This document shows, in pieces, positions 27,474 through 38,000 of a stretch of 64,000 nucleotides of DNA. The stretch is taken from contig NZ_CP022957.1 of assembly GCF_002269385.1 (NCBI RefSeq), positions 1,855,001 to 1,919,000 of the forward strand, written 5' to 3'. Position numbers and translations under genes: made by a program. The first letter of the stretch is position 1, and every line of letters begins with the position of its first letter. The stretch is from Maribacter cobaltidurans (GTDB lineage: Bacteria; Bacteroidota; Bacteroidia; Flavobacteriales; Flavobacteriaceae). The notes beneath the pieces are model-generated. The model searched no databases. It was not told where the DNA came from and saw only the letters and a program-made list of their open reading frames with translations.

Positions 27474-27511
27474 AAATAAAATCCATGACATTGTTGTCAT
27501 GGATTTTATTT
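27474..27511. terminator. hairpin between the two tRNA genes
   Basis: A perfect 17-base inverted repeat (AAATAAAATCCATGACA and its complement) with a TTGT loop lies 22 bases downstream of the second tRNA on the minus strand and upstream of the first. The U-rich base of the stem makes it a probable terminator for the upstream tRNA. Confidence 0.75.
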
Positions 27512-27533
27512 GGCCCGGTTTTATTGATTTTAG

Positions 27534-27605
27534 AGGCATCGAGTGGATTCGAACCACTATTAGAAACCCTTGCGGGGTTTTGCCTAACCGTTCAGCCACA
27601 ATGCC
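27534..27605 (-). tRNA. tRNA-Cys-like (GCA) with an aberrant anticodon loop
   Basis: The fold is complete: acceptor GGCATTG/CGATGCC with one G-U pair, D arm GCT/GGC, T arm AGTGG-TTCGAAT-CCACT and discriminator U73. The anticodon stem AAACC/GGTTT encloses the loop CCGCAAG, so the anticodon is GCA but position 33 is C instead of the nearly invariant U. Positions 32 and 38 could also pair (C-G), shrinking the loop to five bases. CCA is not encoded. It could be a functional variant, a decaying copy or a tRNA with another role. Confidence 0.75.
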
Positions 27606-27652
27606 ATTATTTTTAATAACCAAGGCTAAGGGAAAAATTCAGTTTCTAAAAA

Positions 27653-28024
27653 CTAGAACGTATCATCTTGCCGTTTAAATGAAAGGTTCACCGAAACTTT
27701 TTCCACATCTCCATTGATTGGGGGATTTACTTTGGCTACATTTATTTTTGATTTTTTCACCATAGGTAACTCCTTAAAAATTCTGTCACCAATTCTTTTG
27801 GCCACATGCTCCAATAATTTTGAGGGAATACCCATTTCCTCCACCACGATACGATTAATTTGAACATAATCAACCGTGTCCCTTAATTCATCTGACTCAA
27901 TAGCTTTTGAAAGGTTCGCCTTGACTTTTACATTTACCAAGTAATCACTTCCAATTTTTGTTTCCTCAGAAAGACATCCATGATATGAATATACCCGAAT
28001 ATTATCTACCCTTATCGTTCCCAT
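27653..28024 (-). CDS. folB: dihydroneopterin aldolase
   Basis: The 123-aa protein matches FolB in length and motifs: the N-terminal IRVDNIRVYSYHGCLSEE, the TVDYVQINRIV segment and the C-terminal KVNPPINGDVEKVSV. FolB converts 7,8-dihydroneopterin to 6-hydroxymethyl-dihydropterin in folate synthesis. The frame is open to 28048, but that start lies within a TAAGTTTG promoter element, so the ATG at 28024 (MGTIRVDNIR) was chosen. Confidence 0.9.
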   Translation of the reverse strand: MGTIRVDNIRVYSYHGCLSEETKIGSDYLVNVKVKANLSKAIESDELRDTVDYVQINRIVVEEMGIPSKLLEHVAKRIGDRIFKELPMVKKSKINVAKVNPPINGDVEKVSVNLSFKRQDDTF

Positions 28025-28047
28025 GTAAAAGTTGTTGATTCTGTTCA

Positions 28048-28055
28048 CAAACTTA
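28048..28055 (-). promoter_or_regulatory. -7 promoter element of folB
   Basis: TAAGTTTG on the minus strand fits TAnnTTTG and ends 23 bases before the ATG at 28024. It lies between folB and the PorP stop codon at 28073. No clear -33 TTG was seen. Confidence 0.4.
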
Positions 28056-28072
28056 AAACAAAGAAGGGTAAC

Positions 28073-29029
28073 TTAATAGGTACATCTACAATTACTGATA
28101 CCTTGGAACAGGTCAACACCTATGGTCACCACATGGGTTCCCGTACTGTATCCCAATATTTCGTTTAAAATTATTTGATAGGAATAGCCAAAATAGAAGT
28201 TGCTCTTTTTGAACCCTACGATTGGGGCAATATAGAGCGGATTACCTATTTGATCGTTCAAGAATCTATAGGTGACCCCGGCATAGTAATAATCCTCAAA
28301 ATCATACCAGCGAAACTTTAGGTTCAAATCTGTTTCAGACCTTCCATCACTTTCAAAAATCTTGAACAATAATGAAGGTTCTATTTCCAAATTGCTCGTT
28401 CTGCTTTTGGTATATCTGTAACCTGTATATACATAATAGTTTCTCAGTTCATTGGGCTCGTCTATATTGAAGGTAAGGCTTCTTGGGTCTTTGTCAAGTA
28501 TATTGGAAGCATTGGCCGCAAAGTAAAATTTATCGTACCGATACAAAACCCCGACATCAAAGTTGTGATTGGTGGTTTGCCTGTTGTTTACGATTCCACC
28601 ATCGGGAAAATCGATAAGATTGAACTGGTCAATATCGATATTGAACTGGTTAAAATTGTATGAAAGACCGAAAGATAAAAATTCATCCTCATAGCGGTCC
28701 AAGGTAAGGTGGTGGGCAAATGAAACCCTGGCTCCCCTTTGTTTGGTATATCCGTTGGAATCATTATATAAAAATACGCCTATCCCGGATTTTTCGCCTA
28801 TACGCATATCCGCGGCCAATGACTGCGTTCTTGGAGCATCCTTAATTCCTACCCATTGAGCCAAACCATTGAGCCTAATCTTAACATGGTCCCCAATACC
28901 AGCATACGTAGGTGCCAGCACGAACGGATTGTCTGCCAAGTATTGCGAAAGTTGTGGAGAATTAAGTTCTTGACCCCTTACTAAAAAGGCACTTGTAATA
29001 AGGGCGAAGGTCAATAATCTCTTAAGCAT
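28073..29029 (-). CDS. PorP/SprF family T9SS outer-membrane protein
   Basis: The 318-aa exported beta-barrel protein has a signal peptide (about 1-19). The family start follows: QLSQYLADNPFVLAPTYAG, then RLNGLAQWVGIKDAPRTQS. PorP/SprF proteins sit in the outer membrane and help specific type B T9SS substrates to be secreted or held on the surface; in Flavobacterium johnsoniae SprF serves SprB. Here the gene begins 19 bases after the 3655-aa adhesin gene, so it is most likely the dedicated partner of that adhesin. Confidence 0.92.
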   Translation of the reverse strand: MLKRLLTFALITSAFLVRGQELNSPQLSQYLADNPFVLAPTYAGIGDHVKIRLNGLAQWVGIKDAPRTQSLAADMRIGEKSGIGVFLYNDSNGYTKQRGARVSFAHHLTLDRYEDEFLSFGLSYNFNQFNIDIDQFNLIDFPDGGIVNNRQTTNHNFDVGVLYRYDKFYFAANASNILDKDPRSLTFNIDEPNELRNYYVYTGYRYTKSRTSNLEIEPSLLFKIFESDGRSETDLNLKFRWYDFEDYYYAGVTYRFLNDQIGNPLYIAPIVGFKKSNFYFGYSYQIILNEILGYSTGTHVVTIGVDLFQGISNCRCTY

Positions 29030-29048
29030 ATTTTTTAGGTTAAGGTTT

Positions 29049-32000
29049 TTATCTATACAGGGTGAAATGGCCTACAAATTCCCGACTATCTTCCTCTCCG
29101 TTCAATTGGATGACGTACCAGTAATCTCCTGTTGGCAATTCATTTCCTTCATATTTTCCATCCCAGCCTTGAGCATCATAGGCCTGTCTGGAAACCACTC
29201 TACCATAACGGTCATAAATCTTTATTAGTATATCTGGGAATTGCTGAATATTCTTAGGTATCCAGAAATCGTTTTTCCCGTCTCCATCAGGAGTAAAGAA
29301 GTTGGGAATATCTACATCTATGAACTCCATGGATATATTGGCAGCCATCTCACAGCCATTCTCATCAATCACGATTACTTCGTAAGTATCCGTTCTGGTG
29401 ATATAGAACGTATTGTCATCTCCATTGTCCCTACCGTCAAAATAGAAGGTGTATCCTTCCCTACCTCCTTCCGCCAGTGCGGTAATCTCGTTGAGGTTTC
29501 TTTGTTCTAAAGTCAACGTCAGAGGTTCAAAGGCCTCAATAGTGAAATCGAATGTTTGAACACATCCATTAGAATGGGCAATTGCTATATAATGCAAGCC
29601 TGGCGCGGTATTTCTAAAATCAGGATTCAACTGCATATCAGCAGGATCCATTGAATCCAATGCATAAAGTACATCTCCGATTACCGTTTGATCTTCCAAT
29701 GTAATGTTCACATAGTTATCCGGAGTATCTCCAGAACATTCGTATACAGGTTCAATCGTTGCGTTCAAATTAACACCAGGGTCGATATCAACGACCAAAT
29801 TGGTTTCACAACCATTGGCATCCCTAACGAATACCAAATAGTTACCTCCGGACAAGCCATTGAAAGCTAACCTGTCTTGAACAAAATCAGCATCGTTATT
29901 AGAATTTAATGCCGTACTGTAGGGCGCTGTTCCCCCCGTAATATCCAGTGTGATTGAACCGTCAGCACTTCCAACACAAACTTCCGGTAATGCGGTTGGA
30001 ACAACCATAATCACCGCTGGTTCTATTATGGTGTACTCCAAACGTTCAAAACATCCATTTTGATCTTGCGCTATCACAACATAATCGCCCGGAGCCAAAT
30101 CGGTAAATGTATTTTCCGTATCAAACTGGTTTAGGTTTGGAGAAATGGCATATTGATATCCACCAGCTCCACCCGAAAGGGTAACCGTAATACTACCGTC
30201 ATTTTCGCCCGCACACGTTACATTAGTAAAACTATCTGAAATAGCCAGTGGGTCTGGCTCAATAATTGGCACCCGAACAGGAGTCGTTGTACAATCTCCA
30301 CTAACGGCCTCTACGAAATAGACACCTGCGGTAAGATTTCTAAAAATACCATCTGAATTTGGTCCTGCTACTCTAGAACCTACACTTAGAGAGGCATCCG
30401 TGTAAAGGGAGTATTCATAATCTCCTAAGCCACCGTCAGCATCCGCAAAAATAATAGCGGTATTTTCTCCAGTACAATTGATGAACGCTCCAGAAGTATC
30501 AACGTCCAAAGTCAACGGTTCAATTGGGTCTTCCACAATCTCGTTGGAAAGTATGGATTGACAATTGAATGAATCCTGAACGTAATAGCGATAGGTTCCC
30601 GCACTTAATCCTGTAAATAAGTGTGTGTTAGGCCCATTAGCCGCGTTCATTGGAAAGAAATTGACCCCATCCTCACTATAAGTGTACGGACCAGTTCCTC
30701 CAACTGCCCTTAATTCCAATTCAGCACCCGTCTGGCAAGTCAATTCGCTTGTTCGTATCAATTGTGCGGATACCTCCGCCGGATCGGTTATTTGAATTCT
30801 ATTTGTCTCCGTAGCGCAACCTTCATCATCAGTTACCGTAACACTGTAAAATCCAGCACTGAGGCCGTCAAAAGTATTTAATGATTGTCTAACCGACGTT
30901 TGTAATGGTGTTGTTGATACCATATTATCATATACATTTAACTGATACTGATAAAGTGGTGTAACGTTTCTTGGTCCAACCGAAGCCGTAACAGAAGCAT
31001 TATTGTCGCCGTAACAAACAAGCGTACTTGCCGATAATGTTGCAAGAATGTCATCTGGTCTAATTAAAGTAATGCTATCGGTGAAATCACAACCATAGGC
31101 ATCTGTCACCAAAATATCAAAATCTCCTGCTGATAAACCCGTGAAAATAAATGCATTCACATTGGTCTGAATATAAGGCGCTTGACCCGTGACAGTGTTT
31201 GTTAACGTAATCGTATAAGGACCTTGCCCACCACTTGGGTTTACCAACAAGCTTCCTTGGTCATTGGAACAACTAACACTCGTCTGCTGAGTAATGACGG
31301 CGGTAATTGCCGCTTGTGGCGCCCTAACCGTAATTACATTGGAGTTCTCCACGCAGAATGGTGCTTCCGTCTGTGTAATACGAACGTAGTATGTTCCTCC
31401 CGGCAAATTAGTTATCGGTGGCAAGGCAGTGGCTGTGTTGCCTGTTCCATTTTGCCCTGCAATCGGATTATTGTTTACATCAAATACCTGATAGGAATAA
31501 TTTCCAACATAATCTGATATTGCAACCCCGAAACTTCCATCATCCACTCCATTGTTCAAACACTCCTCATCGGTCAATTTTGTTGCAACCACATCCATTT
31601 CTGGTGGTGTTTCAACCGTATGTACCGTATTGATCATACACCCTGTATCCAAATTAGTGATGGAAATACTATAATTACCGGCCGCTAATCCATTGAAGGT
31701 TTCGGAATGATTTGTTGAGGAAACTGATTGATTATACACCACATTGATTCCGTTTACCACATATTCTAAATTTGGGGTGGCAGTTCCTGGGTTTACAGTA
31801 ACACCAACCTCAATCTGTGCATCATTACCTGGATTACAGGTCACATCAGCAGTATCCGTCACAACTGGATCACTTATTTGTACAAACGGTGCAATACTGG
31901 CTGTTGCAGTGCCTATACACCCTAAATCATCAAAAACATTGACGGTATAATTTCCGCCGTTAGGGTTGGTTTCGATGTATGTTGTATTCGTACCATCCTG

Positions 32001-35000
32001 AACTGGTATGCCAGGATTTAAATCATTGATAAATTGATACCTCACAAAAGTATTTGAACCTCCTGTTACGCTCTGTACAGAAATACTTGCATTGTTGCCG
32101 TTGTTACCCATGGTACAAGCAAATTCCACCGTAGCATCCATGGTTACCACTACAGGAGAAGGCTCTGCAATTGTAATGGAGCTGCTATCCACACTACAGT
32201 TGTTTGTAGCGGCGTTACCCGTAATTGTAACTATATAACCCGCAGGAGTAGTTGTTGGTGCCAAACCTGTGAATGTTGCAGAAATATTGGAAGTACTTGT
32301 TGGAGCAATCGAAATGGGGCTTCCATCCAAGGAAGTGATTTCAAAAGTATAAGGTCCTGTAGCATTGTCCAAGACAGTAACGGATATAGTTCCATCCGAC
32401 GCACCGTTACAGGTTACATCGGTTGTGTTGATTGTGTCGATTGTAGGTACAATCGCTGCTGGCACATCGATTATAAAACTTCTAGCCGGACACGTTGGTC
32501 TGTTATTGTCAAAAACCTCAACCGTATAGATTCCCGCAGCTGATGCCATGTCCCATACAATTGAATTCGCCGGAGAAGGAAGTGCAGTTCTCACTTGATT
32601 TACCGGTCCGGAAATTTGATAGTCATAAGAACCTGAACCATTACTTGCTGAAATCGTAATTTCGGCATTGGGGGATACCGTACAGTCTAAAAATTTTGTC
32701 TGTACCGCACTTGCCTGTAAAGTTGGATAAATTTCGGCGGTATCAGAAGCGGTACAACCATTCGCATCAATGATGGAAATAGCATAGGAACCTACTGGAA
32801 CATTATTGAAAACCCCTCCATTGTTAACATACGTAGTGCCTCCATTAATGGAGTACAGATACGGCGCCAAACCGCCACTCGCATTAACGGTAATGCTAAA
32901 AGGCGTTCCACAATTTGTAGTAGTTACGCTGGTTATGGTGGGACTCTGTGAAATATTCATAGAAACCGTATGGGTAGGCAAACTGGTAACAGGACAACTA
33001 TACTGGTCGGCTATTTCAACCAACACATTAAAAGGAGTAGCTGTAGGGTCTACCAAATTAGCAATTGGAACCTCTATAGGATTGTTAGTGGTTACAATAG
33101 GTGCAATGAAATTAGCACTGCTTAAAGTGTAGGTATACATTCCACCTCCCCCTTGTGCGCTCTGTATTTCAATCAGTCCCGGGTCGGCGCAGGTAATGTC
33201 AGCTAATACATTTGGTGTAAAAGTAATGGGGTCTAATACCTCAACCTCTACATTTTCGCTGCCTATTACACAATTATTCGGTGCAGCTCCCCTAATTTCT
33301 ACAAAATAATCTCCAGCTCCCAAACTTGCCGGGGTTGGCGCTACAAAAGTATCACCTGTTGTAAAAGAAGCAACGGTACCTGTAGCTATAGAAGTGTGGG
33401 CAGGACTTCCTACTCTAAAAAGTTCCCAATCAAAGGTTCCTCCCAATTCGCCGGGATTATTTTCAGTAACTGTATACGTGATTTGACCATTTGTAAGTCC
33501 GTCACAAGTTGGTGTAGCTACACCATCAATTTGTATTGGCGGCGGTGCCACATTATTAACATTTACACTACTTTGACGCACGCATCCTGGAGGCCCGGAG
33601 GAATCCCTAACATAGAACACATAAGTACGTCCCGGAACCAGACCTGCAAAAACATGACTTCCAGGTGTGGCGGCCGTCCAAGTTGCTGTGGCGGGGTCAA
33701 AATTGACCGGATCCTCAGAATAGGTATATTCGTAAGGAGAAAGCCCTGCAGTACCTTGTACGGTAACCTGTAGGTCATTGCAATCTATAACAATCGCTGC
33801 AATGGTGATATCCAAATCATCCAAAGGATATGGTATCGTATACCTTGGAAGGTCCATCTGACAATTAGTACCCTGTACCCGTACTGAAGGCAATACTTCT
33901 GTCCCGGAAGCGAAACTAGCACCAACAAAAGTATCTGATAACCCCCAAGTTGCACCACCATCGGAACTAAATTCCAATGTTCCTAATGTTGTCGTATAAT
34001 TGATAAATTCAAACCCGTATAAATTAGGGTCAGGGTCACAACCGGGAGGCAAAATAGGACTGATTTCCGCAATAAGTTCATCAGGATTGTTGATGGTTAC
34101 CGGCGTCTCTGTTATGGCACAATTATTAGCATCCGTTACGATTATGGTATAATCTCCATCTGCAAGATTAAAGTAAGTCCTTGTTGTGTTGACAACGTTT
34201 GTATTGGTCTGGTCAGCTGCACCACCATTATCCAAATCTATAATTTGTATGGTGTAAGGGCCAATACCAGATGTAATATCTACTTCAATAGATCCTGGTC
34301 CCTCATAACATTCCGGGTCCGTAGGTGTTGCCGTGAAAGCCAAGGCCACCGCAGGATTTACAGTAACCGTTTCCATATAATTACAAGCATCCGGAGCAAC
34401 GGCAAAATTATCCCGTACATATACATCATAATCCCCATCATTGCCCGTAGTAACCGCAAACGTATTGGATGAACCAAAATCTGTAAATACTGGTGCAGAA
34501 CCTGTTGGCATAAAGGCATAGGAATAGTCTCCATCACCCCCTTGTGCATTGACAGTGATACCACCGTCCGCACATGAACTAATATTAACTACCTCAACCG
34601 TAGCGTTCAAACTTGGATTAAGTACAACTGTTTGTGTATTGGAGGCCAATGGGCATCCAAATTGGTCTCTAACCTCAATATCATAGCTTCCACTTGCTAA
34701 ACTCTGAAATGTAAACGTGGTTGCGGTAACAGGTGTAGGTGTTCTCCATGGGCCTCCATCGATTCTAAATTGATAACCGCCATTTCCATCGGTTACATTT
34801 ACAATAATGGTTCCGTCATTATTTCCAGAATAACATGCTGTCGGAATCGCGTCAAAAGCAATGGTTTCAGGTTCTGTAATTGTCAACGCAGTGTCTATCG
34901 CATCAGTACAATTATTAGTATCCCTTACCCTAACAATATAGTCGCCGGCAAGCGTAATATTACTAAATACCCTATTGTTGCCATTAGTTGCAAAATCGTA

Positions 35001-38000
35001 TCCTGCAATCACATTGCCCAAATCATCCTCCAATTGGTAAACATACGTTGGTGTTCCACCAGTCGCATTAGCCGTTATCGTTGCTCCTGCATTACATGTT
35101 ATTTGTTCGTTAACTATAGCAGTAGCAACCAATGCAGCTGGTTCTGTAATCGTTGCTGTTACAGAGGATGTACATGTTATTTCATCCGCTTTTCTAAGTA
35201 ATACCGTTTGACTTCCTGCTCCAAAAACGGCATTTGTGGTCACTGGAGATGTGGTAGATGTAATCCAAGTTGTTCCCCCGTCTTCCGAATATTCGAAACC
35301 AGCCACAGGATCAAAATTATCTACTTCAAAAGTTATGGTTCCATCAGATACTCCATTACAAGACACATTAGTAGAACTTAAGAAAGTACTTCCAAAAACC
35401 CTTCCTGCTTCAACGGTTACCGGTGTTTCAACAAATAGCTCACATACTTCAGGAACCTGAAAGATTTCAATATCATCCAATGCCAAATCATTACCGCTAT
35501 TCCCCGAAATTTCCGAGCGAATTACAAATTCTAAGCTGGTGTTTGGACCTGGATCTAGATTTGTACTGAAAAGCTCCCAGTCATCCGGTCCTGTATTCTT
35601 AGGAATTTGTCCCGTTCTTATCGATTGGACAACAACTCCCCCTGTAGTCCTTATTTCAATTGTCAGGTCAGGATTTAACTGTGTGTTTCCTATTAACCCA
35701 TTGAGTAAATTAAAAATGTACAGGCTTATTGTTAATGGCCTGTTAGGAATAACATCATTTATTGGTTTTGTATAAATGATTTGACCAGGACTAGGGGTTC
35801 CCACATTAATCACCAAAAAACGGCCATCTGGATCGGATGGGTTTGTATGGTCATTTGGATTAACCCAAGGCCCGAAAGGAGCTACTATATGGTTAGTGAC
35901 GCTGTATTGAAAATCATTAATGTTTCTGTTCGTATCACCACCCCCTGCTGTGCTGGTGGTTTGGTCTTCATACGCGTATCCAATAGTATCCGGACTAGGA
36001 ATTGTTCCGTTTCCAACACCAAAATCTTCAGTTAACAAAAGGCTTGGTGTGGGAGGTGTTTGTGAAGCATAATAGGTAGTCACGGTATATGTACCCGGTC
36101 CTACATTGTTAAATACATTACTATCTTCCGGAGTGTTAAAAATACCATCAAGGGCATACCTATAATCATACCCAGCTATGCTTGGGGACGCGGTTATTGT
36201 TCCCGTACCATCACAATTATAAGAGACCTCTGGGGTTAACGTTACATTTGGAGGTGTGGGCAGACCTTCCACAGTTACATCCATTGGATAAGAACAGGCG
36301 CCATCCCTTACATAAACGGTGTAATCCCCAGGAGGCAACAGAGCCGTAGATGCAATTCCCCATGTACTACCGCCATCAAAACTATATTCGTATGGTGCAT
36401 TTCCACCGACTACATTTGTAATCCGTACTTCAGCACCATTCGGATCGCATGTTGCATCCCTTGATACACCTGCGGAGGCACTTAATGGAAAAGGTTGGTT
36501 AAGTACGTACTGTTGGGATATATCACACCCACTACTATCCAAAACTCTTATATCGTAATTTCCAGCAGACAACCCTACAAAGGTATTGGTAGGTTGGAAA
36601 CTAGCTCCATTATCAATACTATATTGATAAGGTCCAATTCCACCTGAAATATTTATGGTTAATTCGCCATCTGAATCCCCACTACATGAAGGTTGAACTT
36701 CATCAATTGAATCAATAGTGGACGAGCCATTATCATTAATTGTAATGGGACTTGAAATAGCATAACAGTTGTTAGCATCCAATACGATAAATTGATACGT
36801 ACCATTTTCTCCTGGATAATATTCATCGTTCCCGTCGTCATCTTCATCCCTCCATCCAAAAGTGAAGGTAGTCTCTACTTGATACGCATTTGGGTCAATA
36901 TTATCTACAATTTCCCTTTCGGTAGGGCTACCTCCAGGACTATGTAAAATTGTGCCATCTTTACTCCAGATAGCAAATAAAAAGTCAGGATTGCCTTGCC
37001 CTCCGGTTCTGGACAATTCTATGCTTCCCGCGGTACAGCCAATATCGGCTATGGTAACGCCTGATAATGTTGGGTCCGGTATACGACCTACAGTAACCGA
37101 CTGAACATCCACACAACCATCATCAGTTCTGGTTATTATAAAATAATTACCTGGGTTGACATTATTAAAAGTATGGGTATTACTTGGTTGAGCGGTTTCG
37201 CTATCCACCAGTGTTCCGCCCGGATGGCCAGGATAAGCAGGCGTAGCGGGAGGTGGCGTTCCGTCGTCCAATCTAAGTTCATATTGGTAGTTTGGAAGAA
37301 CATTGTTAGCATTTATATGGATACTTCCCAGGTTATTACAATTAGCATCCGTTTGAAATACATCTACCTGCAAATCCCTATCAAGAATTCCTATATCCGG
37401 TGTGCTAAAAATACATGCTCCGAGAATCGGGTTACCGGTTGACGGATCCAATTGAACTACTTCTACCCTATAAGCTCCATTACTAGTAAAATCAAAGCTT
37501 GGCCCATTATTAGCGCTAAATGGTATGACTACCGCATCTGTACTTGCGTTAACCAATTGATATCCATACCCTGATCCTAAATTTGTAATGGTAATGTTAC
37601 CATCCGTATCACAAACTACATTAGTAGTATTGTACTGAATATCCAAGGTGTTCTGAAATATATCAAAATAAAAACGGCTAACACAACCGTTCTGATAGGT
37701 AATGGACAATCGATATTTTCCTGCCGTTGTAGCCGTAAAACTACCTCCTGTTCCAACTTGATCCCAAGAACAACCCAAGTTCCTATTCAAACAATTTTCT
37801 GGCTGAACCGTACAACTAGATTCATCCAATCGCTCCCAAAAAAGATTTTGCGCATCTGAAATATTTACCTGTAATAATTGCGTATCGTTTATCCCACAAA
37901 GAAATATTTTTGGGAAAAGTGTGGTACCATCACCACAGTCGGCAACGATTTCCCCTTGGATATCATTGGTTGGATCTGCGTCTGCATTACTATTGTTAAA

